This document shows, in pieces, positions 52,380 through 61,442 of a stretch of 64,000 nt of DNA. The notes beneath the pieces were generated by a model. That model was given only the letters and a program-made list of their open reading frames with translations, was not told the origin of the DNA and made no database searches. The DNA comes from Martinezella lusitana (GTDB lineage Bacteria > Pseudomonadota > Alphaproteobacteria > Rhizobiales > Rhizobiaceae). Each line of letters begins with the position of its first letter. Within the stretch, counting starts at the first letter, position 1. Both the position numbers and the translations under genes were made by a program. Location: the NCBI RefSeq assembly GCF_010668395.1, contig NZ_WUEY01000012.1, positions 124,001 through 188,000 on the forward strand, read 5' to 3'.

Positions 52380-53212
52380 TGTGCCTTAGCCTTCATCGAT
52401 AAATGGCCGTCTGCCGTTTTCACCTCCATGATCAAGCCGTTTTGGCAGGGCGTTGCGCCCAGCAGCAGTCTCTGCCTACCAACCGCAGCACGCAGGCCAC
52501 GGAAAGAGAAATGGTTGGGAGGTTTTTCAGCTATAAGCGCTGCGAAATTCAATAAGAGCGTGGCCTGCAACGGACCGTGGATGACGAGGCCTGAATAATC
52601 CTCCACCTCGGCGGCATAGGGTAGATCGTAGTGAATGCGATGGCCATTGAAGGTAAGGGCCGAATACAGAAACAGGAGGAGAGAATCAACATCCGCCGCC
52701 CGTTCGTACGGCGCAGGAGAAATATCCGACGCGGCCTGTATCGCCAGGCTCGAACTGGCGGCTTCCCGGTACACGATCGTCTGGTCCTCATCGAGGATGC
52801 ATCCTCGTTCATTGCTTATTTCATGGTGGACTGTCACGAAAATCAGCAATCCCGACCGCCCATGCTTTTCCTCGATCTTGGTGATGGTCGAACGGCGGCG
52901 TACTAGATCTCCGGCTGCGAGCGTTCCTCTGAAGACGAGATCGCTTGCCGCCCACATCCGGCGCGGAAGAGGAGCCGGCGGAAGGAAGCCTCCTTTGACC
53001 GGGTGGCCATCAGGCCCCCGGTGCCGCACATCGGCGATATCGGGTGCAAGGCACCAATGAAGTCCAAGCGGGGCCATCGCGTCGCCGACAGCAGCCAGAT
53101 GCGGTGCAAGCGTCGCACTGAAGCTGGATATCAGGCGCGGCGTCACCACGTCCTCGACTTCGATCGCTTGGCCGATCCAATCCTGCAGTGAAACGATAGC
53201 TTTGGGGTCCAT
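52373..53212 (-). CDS. MaoC-like/HTD2-type acyl-CoA hydratase
   Basis: A 279-residue double-hotdog protein with an N-terminal FAS1-type dehydratase half and a C-terminal half with FNGHRIHYDLPYA (hydratase-2 motif, Asp and His) and YSGLVIHGPLQATLLLNFAA. It resembles mesaconyl-C4-CoA hydratase/beta-hydroxyacyl dehydratases. With the CitE-like neighbour it would hydrate an enoyl-CoA to the lyase substrate (inference). Confidence 0.85.
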   Translation of the reverse strand: MDPKAIVSLQDWIGQAIEVEDVVTPRLISSFSATLAPHLAAVGDAMAPLGLHWCLAPDIADVRHRGPDGHPVKGGFLPPAPLPRRMWAASDLVFRGTLAAGDLVRRRSTITKIEEKHGRSGLLIFVTVHHEISNERGCILDEDQTIVYREAASSSLAIQAASDISPAPYERAADVDSLLLFLYSALTFNGHRIHYDLPYAAEVEDYSGLVIHGPLQATLLLNFAALIAEKPPNHFSFRGLRAAVGRQRLLLGATPCQNGLIMEVKTADGHLSMKAKAQW

Positions 53213-53220
53213 GGAACCTC

Positions 53221-54381
53221 TCAGTGGGATCGGGGCAAGCCCAGCACATGCTCGGCCAGGTAGGACAGAATGAGGTTGGTCGAAATCGGCGCGACCTGAT
53301 AAAGCCGTGTCTCGCGGAATTTGCGCTCCACGTCATATTCCTCGGCAAAACCAAAACCGCCATGCGTCTGGATACAGGCATTGGCTGCCTCAAAGGAGGC
53401 GTCGGCGGCCAGCATCTTGGCCATGTTCGCTTCCGCTCCGGGATTCTTGCCCGCCTCGTAGAGGCCGAGCGCCTCACGCACCATCAGCTCGGCAGCGCAC
53501 ATATTCGCATAGGCCTTGGCGATCGGAAACTGGATGCCCTGGTTTTGACCGATCGGCCGGCCGAAGACATGCCGGTCCCTGGCATAGGCGCTTGCCTTGT
53601 CGATGAACCACTTGGCATCGCCGATACATTCGGCGGCGATCAGGATGCGCTCGGCATTCATGCCGGACAGGATATATCGGAAACCCCTGCCCTCCTCGCC
53701 GATCAAGTTTTCCGCCGGCACGCGCAGGCCATCGAAGAATACCTCGGTGGTCGCATGGTTCATCATGGTGCGGATCGGACGGATGGTGAGACCGTTTCCG
53801 AGGGCTTCCCGCATATCCACCAGCAGGACCGAAAGGCCATCGGTCTTCTTCATGCTTGCATCGAGCGGCGTGGTCCTCGCCAGAAGCAGCATCAGGTCGG
53901 AATGCTCTGCGCGGCTCGTCCAGATCTTCTGGCCGTTGATCACATAGCAGTCGCCATCAAGCCGCGCCGTGGTCCTCAGGGCGCCGGTGTCGGTGCCGCT
54001 TGTCGGTTCGGTGACGCCGAAGGCCTGAAGGCGCAATTCCCCGCTCGCAAGGGCGGGCAGATATTTCTGTTTCTGCTCCTCGGAGCCGTGGCGCAGAACG
54101 GTGCCCATCGTGTACATCTGCGCGTGGCAGGCACCGCCGTTGCAGCCGGCATGCTGTATCTCTTCCAGCACGGCGGCGGCGGCCGAAAGAGGGAGTCCGG
54201 CGCCGCCATATTCCTCCGGGATCAAGATCGAGAGCCACCCGGCTTGCGTCAGCGCTTCGATAAACGCCTTTGGATAGGCCATCTCCCTGTCGAGGGCACG
54301 CCAGTATTCTCCGGGAAACCGGCTGCATAGCTTTGCAACCGCATCATGAATATCCGCATAGGCATCGACTGCTTGGCTCAT
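53221..54381 (-). CDS. Acyl-CoA dehydrogenase with relocated catalytic base
   Basis: A 386-residue flavin acyl-CoA dehydrogenase: LRLQAFGVTEPTSGTDTGAL (signature 1), MNHATTEVFFDGLRVPAENL, IQTHGGFGFAEEYDVERKFR. At the usual catalytic IYEGT position it has LYQVA (Gln362 instead of Glu), whereas NAER at 242-245 places Glu244 where isovaleryl- and long-chain dehydrogenases carry their base. It makes the first oxidation of an acyl-CoA. The MaoC gene begins 8 bases later, so it is in the same operon. Confidence 0.9.
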   Translation of the reverse strand: MSQAVDAYADIHDAVAKLCSRFPGEYWRALDREMAYPKAFIEALTQAGWLSILIPEEYGGAGLPLSAAAAVLEEIQHAGCNGGACHAQMYTMGTVLRHGSEEQKQKYLPALASGELRLQAFGVTEPTSGTDTGALRTTARLDGDCYVINGQKIWTSRAEHSDLMLLLARTTPLDASMKKTDGLSVLLVDMREALGNGLTIRPIRTMMNHATTEVFFDGLRVPAENLIGEEGRGFRYILSGMNAERILIAAECIGDAKWFIDKASAYARDRHVFGRPIGQNQGIQFPIAKAYANMCAAELMVREALGLYEAGKNPGAEANMAKMLAADASFEAANACIQTHGGFGFAEEYDVERKFRETRLYQVAPISTNLILSYLAEHVLGLPRSH

Positions 54382-54469
54382 CCTTCAACTTGCTCCACGC
54401 ATATCCCTCTCTGTCGCTGAATTCGCCCGCGCTCGCCGGCAGCGGCGCAGAAGAGCGGTCCCGTGCGGC

Positions 54470-55462
54470 CTATACGACGTAAGCCCGCGGTTCGATCAGC
54501 AGCCTGTAACGGCCGTCCTCGTTTACGAGCCGGGAGAACCCCGGATAGTGAAGATGCGCGCCGCTGATCGTCAGATTGTCGCGTGCCGCCCATTCGAACA
54601 GAGCCCGGCGGGAATCGACCGCCATGGCCTGGTCGTAATCCCAGATGGTGGCGATCCCCGGCCTCTCTATCTGAAACTCCTCAGCATGCACGAGGTCGCC
54701 CCACAGCAGCAGGCGTTCGCCGCGGGACGACACCAGATAAGCCGCATGGCCCCTGGTATGCCCCGGACAGGGTATTCCCTCGATGCCGGGGAATATCCTG
54801 CCCTCTCTGAAGGTGCGAACGCGGCCTCCATATGGAGCCAGCTGAAACCTTACCGCTTCGAAAAATCTGGTTTCGCTCCGTGGAGCCGCAGCCATCATGG
54901 CGTCGTCATTCCAATAGGAAAGCTCGTCTTCATGCAGGACAATCTCGGCATTCGGAAAGAGCGGCCGGCCATCCCGGCCGGTCAGGCCGTTCAGGTGGTC
55001 GGCATGGGCATGGGTGATCAGGATGGCGTCGATGTCGCCGGCTGCTATTCCAGCTGCGGCCATGCATGCCGGTAGGCTGCCCGCCGTCGGGTCCATGGTC
55101 CCGCCCGTACCCGCGTCGACAAGTATCAGCCTGTCCGGCGAGCGGATAAGAAAGACATTGACATCGGTGCGCAATATCTGATGCCCGAGCCTTTCCTGGA
55201 CGCTCTGCCTGATCCACTCCGCCGGCGCGCCAACGAATGAATCGATCACATTGTCGAGATAGCCGTCGCTCAGCGTCGTGACGATAAAATCGCCGAGCCG
55301 TCTGTGACAGACCGCCGGCGTCTGCGCGACAGGAAACGCCCCCGGTTTTTTTTCCCATTGCCCTTCGCCCCCAGAAAGAACCTGTCCAGCAGCGGCGCGA
55401 ACACGTCTTCCGCCGCCGAACACGAATCCGAATTCCGATCGTCCTCCGGAGTTGGCTATCAC
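54470..55462 (-). CDS. MBL-fold metallohydrolase
   Basis: A 330-residue metallo-beta-lactamase-fold protein with THAHADHLNGL (His151, His153, Asp155, His156), HTRGHAAYLV, GDLVH and AHLHYPG as metal ligands. It resembles quorum-quenching lactonases and other hydrolases. The GTG at 55462 overlaps the DUF35 stop, so its first about 40 residues (odd, Gly-rich) may not be essential; an internal start is possible. Likely a lactone or thioester hydrolase in the pathway (inference). Confidence 0.8.
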   Translation of the reverse strand: MIANSGGRSEFGFVFGGGRRVRAAAGQVLSGGEGQWEKKPGAFPVAQTPAVCHRRLGDFIVTTLSDGYLDNVIDSFVGAPAEWIRQSVQERLGHQILRTDVNVFLIRSPDRLILVDAGTGGTMDPTAGSLPACMAAAGIAAGDIDAILITHAHADHLNGLTGRDGRPLFPNAEIVLHEDELSYWNDDAMMAAAPRSETRFFEAVRFQLAPYGGRVRTFREGRIFPGIEGIPCPGHTRGHAAYLVSSRGERLLLWGDLVHAEEFQIERPGIATIWDYDQAMAVDSRRALFEWAARDNLTISGAHLHYPGFSRLVNEDGRYRLLIEPRAYVV

Positions 55463-55863
55463 CGCTGGAACTTCACCAGGGTGACGTCTTCCGTAACGGC
55501 GTCGAAATACGCTATTACCGGCATATCCATTTTGATTTCTTCTTGGGGAACGCCGACGATGTTCGAATAGACCCTCGGGCCTTCCTCAAGTTCGACCACG
55601 ACGACATTGTAGGGGATTTCTTCAGCGAAACTCGGGAAGTACGATTTATGAAATATGCCGAAGGACCATATTTTTCCTCGCCCCGAGGCCTTCACCCATT
55701 CCATGGCGTCCTGTCCGCAGGACATGCACAGCCTGACGGGCTCCGCGCTGAACCTGCCGCAGTTCCGGCATTTCTGAAGGCGCAGCTCCTTCAACTTTGC
55801 GCCCTCCCAATAGGGGGCGTTGAGGTCGTTTATTTGCGGCAGCGGCTTCTTGTACATGTTCAT
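55459..55863 (-). CDS. DUF35 OB-fold zinc-ribbon protein
   Basis: A 134-residue protein with a rubredoxin-like zinc ribbon (C-x2-C ... C-x2-C, Cys32, 35, 46, 49) and an OB-fold (IPYNVVVVELEEGPRVYSNI). DUF35 proteins pair with thiolase-like enzymes, which is exactly the neighbour here (start overlaps by 4 bases). They are needed for activity of acyl-CoA aldolases or thiolases. Confidence 0.9.
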   Translation of the reverse strand: MNMYKKPLPQINDLNAPYWEGAKLKELRLQKCRNCGRFSAEPVRLCMSCGQDAMEWVKASGRGKIWSFGIFHKSYFPSFAEEIPYNVVVVELEEGPRVYSNIVGVPQEEIKMDMPVIAYFDAVTEDVTLVKFQR

Positions 55864-57014
55864 TGGCGTTCGGCTCCGTAGATGATTGATGTCGTTACCG
55901 GGGCGGCCGAAAGGAAATGAACCAGCTTGGTATCGCTCACCTGACGTGCATCGCATTCGCCGCGGATCTGCCTGACCGCCTCGACGTTGAGCGCCCAGCC
56001 CTGCATATAACTTTCGGAAAGATGCCCGCCGCAGGTATTCGTGGGATAGCGCCCGTCGAGCGCCAGGTTGCCTTCCTTGACCCAGGGACCGCTCTCTCCC
56101 CTCGGGCAATAGCCGAAGCCTTCGAGGCTGAAGAGGACGGTCGGGGTGAAATTGTCATATATCATCAGCGCATTCATGTCGGCGTGGCTCGTGCCGGCCA
56201 TCGCATGAGCCTCCCGTCCTGCGAGATCGCATTGCTCGTACCAGAAATCGGCGGGCGGCATGGTCGAATCGGCAAAGGCGGTTGCCTGGGAATACCCGCG
56301 AATATAGACCGGCGGCTTGGCGAGATCCTTTGCCCGCTCCACCGAGGTGATGATCATGGCGATGGCGCCGTCGTTGATCAGGCAATAGTCGAGCAGATGG
56401 AGCGGATCGCAGATGTAGCGGGAGGCCAGATATTCATCGAGGGTGAACGGCGTGCGCATCACCGCGTTTGGATTGAGGGAGGCGTGTTTCCTGAAGGTCA
56501 CCGCGACTTCCCCCAACTGCTCTGGGGTGGTTCCGTATTCGTGCATGTGGCGGCGAAACATGATGGCGTGAGCGGCGCCCGGAGACGTCATCCCGTAGGG
56601 GAAGAGCTGGGCTCCGCCGCCGCTGCCGTAGCTATCGCCTTCGCCCCCATACATCTGGCCGGCGGTCCTGCCGACGTTTCCGTAGACAAGAGCGACGGTC
56701 TTGGCGACCCCCGCCGCGATCGCGGCGACGGCCAGGCCGATGCAGACGCCGGACATCCGGCCTTGCGCGGGAAACGTTCCGAGGAGCTTGGGATTGATGT
56801 CGGCGAGTTCGCAAAAACGCTGATAATCCGGGGAGCGATGGATGACGATGCCGTCGATCTCGGACTTGTCCAGACCGCTGTCGGCAAGAGCATTGTAAAA
56901 AGCCGTCAGCGTCAGATCGTAGGCATCGTTACCGGGCGCCTTGCCGAAAACGGTATTTCCAACTCCGACAACCGCGGCAACGCTGGGTGTCTTCTTTGTA
57001 TCTATGCGGACCAT
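55860..57014 (-). CDS. Thiolase-like acyl-CoA enzyme (Ltp2/aldolase type)
   Basis: A 384-residue thiolase fold protein. The canonical active-site Cys region (usually CASG) seems to read GRMSGVCIGL, so the expected Cys appears to be replaced and the visible Cys is displaced. The C-terminal motif reads GGHLSESYMQGW in place of a His-containing thiolase motif. This and the adjacent DUF35 gene match the SCP2-thiolase-like/Ltp2 group, some of which are retro-aldolases in steroid side-chain breakdown. A normal thiolase cannot be excluded without alignment. Confidence 0.8.
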   Translation of the reverse strand: MVRIDTKKTPSVAAVVGVGNTVFGKAPGNDAYDLTLTAFYNALADSGLDKSEIDGIVIHRSPDYQRFCELADINPKLLGTFPAQGRMSGVCIGLAVAAIAAGVAKTVALVYGNVGRTAGQMYGGEGDSYGSGGGAQLFPYGMTSPGAAHAIMFRRHMHEYGTTPEQLGEVAVTFRKHASLNPNAVMRTPFTLDEYLASRYICDPLHLLDYCLINDGAIAMIITSVERAKDLAKPPVYIRGYSQATAFADSTMPPADFWYEQCDLAGREAHAMAGTSHADMNALMIYDNFTPTVLFSLEGFGYCPRGESGPWVKEGNLALDGRYPTNTCGGHLSESYMQGWALNVEAVRQIRGECDARQVSDTKLVHFLSAAPVTTSIIYGAERQ

Positions 57015-57128
57015 CGTTTCTTCCTTGCATTTCTCTCGCGCGTCCGGCGGGCAATGATTTCAGTGTCCAAGCGAATTATGGAATCGACGTTTCGAATGCA
57101 TTTCGTTCGGGTTCGTCACGCCGAGCAC

Positions 57129-57179
57129 TTGCCTGAGGCAACCTTTGAGCTGCCGTGCATCGGAGTTCCGATGCACGGC
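57129..57179. repeat. Two palindromes beyond the binding-protein gene
   Basis: TTGCC-TGA-GGCAA at 57129-57141 and a 13-bp perfect stem GCCGTGCATCGGA / TCCGATGCACGGC at 57152-57179. A third smaller one (CTTGAG / CTCAAG) overlaps the end of the binding-protein gene at 57251-57269. The strong stem is a likely terminator or mRNA-protecting hairpin, although it has no T run. Confidence 0.6.
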
Positions 57180-57264
57180 TTGCTCTGGACTGGGCCTTAT
57201 GGACCCAGCACACGCCTGCCGCATGTGGAGGCCGGTGGGCAAGCGCGGAGCTTGAGAAGCTGCC

Positions 57265-58497
57265 TCAAGCTTGCGGCCAGATGGCCTTGGCCGAAGCATT
57301 TTCGGGCGGATGGACGGGAACCGGCACCCCGTTTTGCCACTGAACGATAACAAGCTTCGCCTTCACGTTCCGGCCGGCTTCATCGAACTTGATGCCGCCC
57401 GGATAGAAGCGGCCGGGACCGTCGGTCGTGTCGGTTGCCCGGATGGCCTGGGCCACGGCTTCCTTGTCCAGCTTGCCGGCCTGCTCGAGGGCGTACTTGA
57501 AGAACTGCATGTCGCCATAGGTGCTGACGGGATCCTGGGCCATCCAGGCTTCGCCGGTCTGCTTCCGGAACCGCGCAGAGATATCTTCCTGTCCCTTCGC
57601 TTCCCAGTTGGCGATCGTCACCATCACGCCCTCCAGAAGGTCCGCGCCGACATTCTCGAGGAGCTCGGTGGTGGTCATGGCGGCGCCATTGGAGATGATC
57701 GGGATCCGGCCACCGCCCAGGTTGAACTCGCTGATCTTCTCCAGAAGCAGCTTGTTGTCGGGCAGGTTCGAACCGATCATCACCATGAATTCGGGACGCG
57801 CCGATCGAACCTGCTGGATCAACGGCGTAGCGTCGGAGAGCGGCGGAGTGAAGATCAGGTCGAACTTGAGCTGAATCCCGAGCTTCGGGAACGAAATATC
57901 GCGGATCGCCTTTACCAGCGTCTGCGGCGACGAGGTGTTGTCGGCAAGAAGCCCCGCCGTTTTTGGGGTGCTGCCAACCGCCGCTTTGGCGACATCCATC
58001 AAAGCCGGGATAGCCTCCACGGCCTGCCCTTCTCCCGTCAGCGGCATCTGGAAAATATACTTGAAACCGCGCGAGGTGATCTGGTCGGAGTAGGACGTCG
58101 TCAGCATCGGCAGCTGCGCGCGTTCCGTAACTTCCGACACGGCAAGCGTGAAGGACGATAGCCAAGAGCCGGTGCAGCCTACGAGGTCCGGATAATTGGC
58201 GATCATGCGCAGCGCTGCGTTCTTCGCCCTTTCCGTCGTATCACCGGCATCAACGACGACGAGTTCGAGAGGCATGCCGCCCAGGCTCTTGATGCCGCCC
58301 GCGTCGTTGATGTCCTTGATCGCGAGCTCAGCGCCGGCCTGCTGCAACTGCCCCTGGCGCGCCCATGGACCCGATACCGGTGAAATCAGCGCGACCTTGG
58401 CGGTTTTGCTCTGCGCCCTCGCTACAAACGGAGCACCGACCACGGCCACCGCCGTCGCTGCGGCGCCCGCCTTGAGAACTTTCCTTCGCGTAAACAC
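57265..58497 (-). CDS. Branched-chain-type ABC substrate-binding protein
   Basis: A 410-residue LivJ-like binding protein with a twin-arginine-type signal (RRKVLKAG... to FVARAQ) and the periplasmic-binding fold type I (VALISPVSGPWARQGQLQQA, AELAIKDINDAGG). Ligand unknown; the neighbouring acyl-CoA genes suggest an organic acid rather than an amino acid. The permease and ATPase genes lie upstream on the same strand, after a 466-base gap. Confidence 0.9.
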   Translation of the reverse strand: MFTRRKVLKAGAAATAVAVVGAPFVARAQSKTAKVALISPVSGPWARQGQLQQAGAELAIKDINDAGGIKSLGGMPLELVVVDAGDTTERAKNAALRMIANYPDLVGCTGSWLSSFTLAVSEVTERAQLPMLTTSYSDQITSRGFKYIFQMPLTGEGQAVEAIPALMDVAKAAVGSTPKTAGLLADNTSSPQTLVKAIRDISFPKLGIQLKFDLIFTPPLSDATPLIQQVRSARPEFMVMIGSNLPDNKLLLEKISEFNLGGGRIPIISNGAAMTTTELLENVGADLLEGVMVTIANWEAKGQEDISARFRKQTGEAWMAQDPVSTYGDMQFFKYALEQAGKLDKEAVAQAIRATDTTDGPGRFYPGGIKFDEAGRNVKAKLVIVQWQNGVPVPVHPPENASAKAIWPQA

Positions 58498-58963
58498 TGT
58501 ATTCCCTCCCTTTTCGTATGACTGCCGCGGCGGACGCTATTCCAGGTCAGAGGGAGACCGTCTCCCAGAGGCAATGCGCCTATCCGCCATGATTTGAAGT
58601 TGTGGACTCCCAGTGCTCCCACCTTGACGTCCCATCCTCCCGGGAGCAGTCAAAGTCATCTGTTTCATCGGTCGCTATCACGTCGCAACCCCATTCGATG
58701 GGCTGCGCATTGATGCTCGCTACCGGCTTTCTTCTACTACGTTCCAGGCGATTTGGTCCCTCACTAAGTGCACTTGTATAGCTGCTATGTCATGACCATT
58801 ACCCACTCTATGGCCGATTCGCACCGGCAAGGATATGCAGGTTACGGTCCGTTTCGTGACGTTGATTCCCTGGATTGGCAGGGGCCTCCCAACAACGCAC
58901 GAAGCCCTCGGCATCCGCTTCTTTGAGCTGGATGCCGAGGGCAAGTTCTCCGAATAGCTTCGC
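58498..58963. other. Gap between the liv-type genes, with a strong hairpin
   Basis: The 466-base region holds no supported gene. It includes the hairpin 58904-58942. The region is likely the leader of the binding-protein gene. Confidence 0.5.
58904..58942 (-). terminator. Hairpin after the liv-type permease-ATPase operon
   Basis: Perfect 13-bp arms (GCCCTCGGCATCC / GGATGCCGAGGGC) 22 bases after the LivF stop; little T run follows on the minus strand. Confidence 0.6.
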
Positions 58964-59671
58964 CTACATCCCGAGGTAAGCCTGCCGGACGCGATCATCG
59001 GACAGGAGTTCGGCCTGCGGACCCTCCAGCATGACGTTGCCGGTCTCGATGACATAGCCCCGATCGCAGGATTCCAGGGCTTCGACGGCACGCTGTTCAA
59101 CGAGCAGTACCGTCAGATTGCGTTGCCGCCTTATGTCAACGACCGCCTCGAAGATCGAGTCCGCCACCGCTGGCGCCAGCCCCATCGAAGGCTCGTCGAG
59201 CATGAGAAGCTTCGGAGAAGAAGCCAGACCTCGACCGATCGCCACCATCTGCTGCTGCCCTCCAGAAAGCGTTCCCGCCTGCTGAAGACGCCGCTCCCGC
59301 AGAATGGGGAAAAGCTGGAAGATATAGTCGATATTGCTGTCCCAATCCTTTCGTCCAGCCTCGGTATAAGCGCCCATCTCGAGGTTTTCCTCGACCGTCA
59401 GCTGGGGAAACACCTGCCGGCCCTCCGGAACATGAGCGATGCCGAGATGCGCCCGCCTGTGCGCGGGAACGGCGAGTAGATCCTCGCCGTTGAAGGTGAT
59501 CGCGCCTGACCTCGGGACCACGGATCCCGAGATGACCTTGAACATGGTGGTCTTTCCGGCACCGTTCGGCCCGACGATCGAGACGAATTCCCCGGCGTCG
59601 ACCTTGAGTGAAATCCCGTTGAGAGCCGCGATGCCGCCATAGCCGGCATGAAGTTGTTTGATCTCAAGCAC
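58964..59671 (-). CDS. Branched-chain-type ABC ATP-binding protein (LivF type)
   Basis: A 235-residue ATPase: Walker A GPNGAGKT, LSGGQ, Walker B LLMLDEPSMGL, as in LivF. The start is the GTG at 59671 with AAGGTGG before it. It overlaps the fused LivM-LivG gene by 8 bases. Pairs with the LivG half of that protein in the transporter. Confidence 0.9.
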   Translation of the reverse strand: MLEIKQLHAGYGGIAALNGISLKVDAGEFVSIVGPNGAGKTTMFKVISGSVVPRSGAITFNGEDLLAVPAHRRAHLGIAHVPEGRQVFPQLTVEENLEMGAYTEAGRKDWDSNIDYIFQLFPILRERRLQQAGTLSGGQQQMVAIGRGLASSPKLLMLDEPSMGLAPAVADSIFEAVVDIRRQRNLTVLLVEQRAVEALESCDRGYVIETGNVMLEGPQAELLSDDRVRQAYLGM

Positions 59672-61442
59672 GCTCGCGCCACCTTTTTCCCAGATACGCC
59701 TCAATGACGGACGATTGGCGCATGACGTCCTTGGGTCGCCCCTGCGTGAGCAGCGCGCCGTGGTCGAGAACGATGAAATGATCCGCGAGCCGGAGCATCG
59801 CCTGCATCGTGTGCTCGATGATGACGATGGTTAATCCCGCCTCGGACAGCTTGCGAACGACGCGAATGACCTCATTGACTTCCGTCGAGCCAAGCCCGGC
59901 CAGGATTTCGTCGAGCAACAGCAACTTCGGCTTGCCGGCGAGCGCTCTGGCTAGTTCCATGAGACGCTGATCCTTGCTCGGCAATCCGCCTGCGATGCGT
60001 TCGGAATCGGCGTCGAGACCGACCATCGCCAGCGCCTCATGAGCGTGTCTCAGCGCGATCTCGTCATTCTCCGCTCCAACATAGGCGCCGACCAGGACGT
60101 TCTGCAGGATCGAAAGCCTGGCGAAGGGACGGACGACCTGGAAGGTCCGGCCGATACCGCGTTTGCAGATCGCGCTCGGTTGCAGGCCGACGATGTTTTC
60201 CCCATCGAAAATGACCTCGCCGCCGGTCGGACTGTTGAAGCCGTTGAGAAGGTTGAACAGCGTCGTCTTGCCGGCACCGTTCGGTCCGATGATGCCGATG
60301 ACGCTGCCTTGCGGCACGGTGAAGGAGACGTCCTGGACCGCCTTGAGACCGCCGAAGGATTTCGAGATGTTCCGCACCTCCAGCATGACAGGCCCGGCAA
60401 CCGTATCCGGCCGTTCGGGAAACCGTCCGGCATCCGCCGTCATCGCGACGACGGCGGATGCCGATGTATCCGTATCCGGCGAGAAGCGGCGCGGCTGCAG
60501 CAGATCGCGGATCTTCCAGAAGATTCCCTCGGGCGCCAGGAGAATGATCAGGACGATGGCGACACCGAATACGACACCCTGAATGCCGGGGATGATATGC
60601 CCGAGCTGCGCATCGAGGGTATTGGAAAGCGGAATGAGAATGGCTGCCCCGATCACCGGCCCCCAAAAGGTGCCGACACCGCCGAACAGGGTGACGATAA
60701 GCGCCTGGGCCGATGTCGTCATGCCGAAGACGCTCAAGGGCGTGACGACGAGCAGGATGACGGCGTAGAAGCCGCCGATCGCACCTGCGATGGCGCCCGA
60801 AATGGCGATGGCGCGCAGCTTCCATTTCCGGGTCTCGATGCCGGCGGCCTCCGCGGCAAGCTCGTTCTGCTTGATGGCGAGCAGGGACATGCCGAAACGC
60901 GACGCTTCGATCATCCGGGAGATGACGATGGTGACAACCAGAAACGCCAGACCGATGAAGGCGTAAACGCGATAATCGTCAAATTGCATAAAGGCAATCG
61001 GCGATTCGCGCTGCATCGGCATCGCGACTTCCTGATATCCCAGCCATTCGAAGATGTAGAGGAGCGCCAGCGGATAGGCGAGCGTGGACAGACCGAAATA
61101 ATGGCCCCGCAGCTTGAAGGTCGGTATGCCGATCAACAGGCCGGCGGCGGCGCCGACAACACCCGCGATCGGGATGCCGATCCAGGGCGTGATGCCGAAA
61201 TTCACGACCCCCAGGACCACGGTATAGGCTCCTAGCCCGAAATAAGCCGCGTGCCCGAAGGAAACCAGGCCGGAATAGCCGGACAGGATGTTCCACGAAA
61301 GCCCCAATACCCCCCACACGCAGACCAGCGTGAGGATCGTCTGATAGTATTGATTGGGAGCGGCGAAGACAAGAATCGCATAGACTACGCAAATAATTGC
61401 GAGAATAGTCGACCATCTTCCAAAAAATCTGACCTTTTTCAT
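59664..61442 (-). CDS. Fused LivM permease - LivG ATPase
   Basis: A 592-residue fusion: residues 1-310 form the LivM-type permease (many helices; GLSWNILSGYSGLVSFGHAA) and 352-592 the LivG-type ATPase (Walker A GPNGAGKT 386-393; Walker B KLLLLDEILAGL). The ABC signature is unusual (GLPSKDQRLMELARAL). A Ser/Ala-rich linker (about 320-350) joins them. The fusion occurs in some proteobacterial branched-chain-type systems. Its ATG overlaps the stop of LivH. Confidence 0.95.
   Translation of the reverse strand: MKKVRFFGRWSTILAIICVVYAILVFAAPNQYYQTILTLVCVWGVLGLSWNILSGYSGLVSFGHAAYFGLGAYTVVLGVVNFGITPWIGIPIAGVVGAAAGLLIGIPTFKLRGHYFGLSTLAYPLALLYIFEWLGYQEVAMPMQRESPIAFMQFDDYRVYAFIGLAFLVVTIVISRMIEASRFGMSLLAIKQNELAAEAAGIETRKWKLRAIAISGAIAGAIGGFYAVILLVVTPLSVFGMTTSAQALIVTLFGGVGTFWGPVIGAAILIPLSNTLDAQLGHIIPGIQGVVFGVAIVLIILLAPEGIFWKIRDLLQPRRFSPDTDTSASAVVAMTADAGRFPERPDTVAGPVMLEVRNISKSFGGLKAVQDVSFTVPQGSVIGIIGPNGAGKTTLFNLLNGFNSPTGGEVIFDGENIVGLQPSAICKRGIGRTFQVVRPFARLSILQNVLVGAYVGAENDEIALRHAHEALAMVGLDADSERIAGGLPSKDQRLMELARALAGKPKLLLLDEILAGLGSTEVNEVIRVVRKLSEAGLTIVIIEHTMQAMLRLADHFIVLDHGALLTQGRPKDVMRQSSVIEAYLGKRWRERA

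Noticed and set aside
60039..61235. A 398-codon plus-strand frame inside the LivM-LivG gene
   Set aside because: Antisense shadow with Asp/Arg/Gly-rich low-complexity residues.
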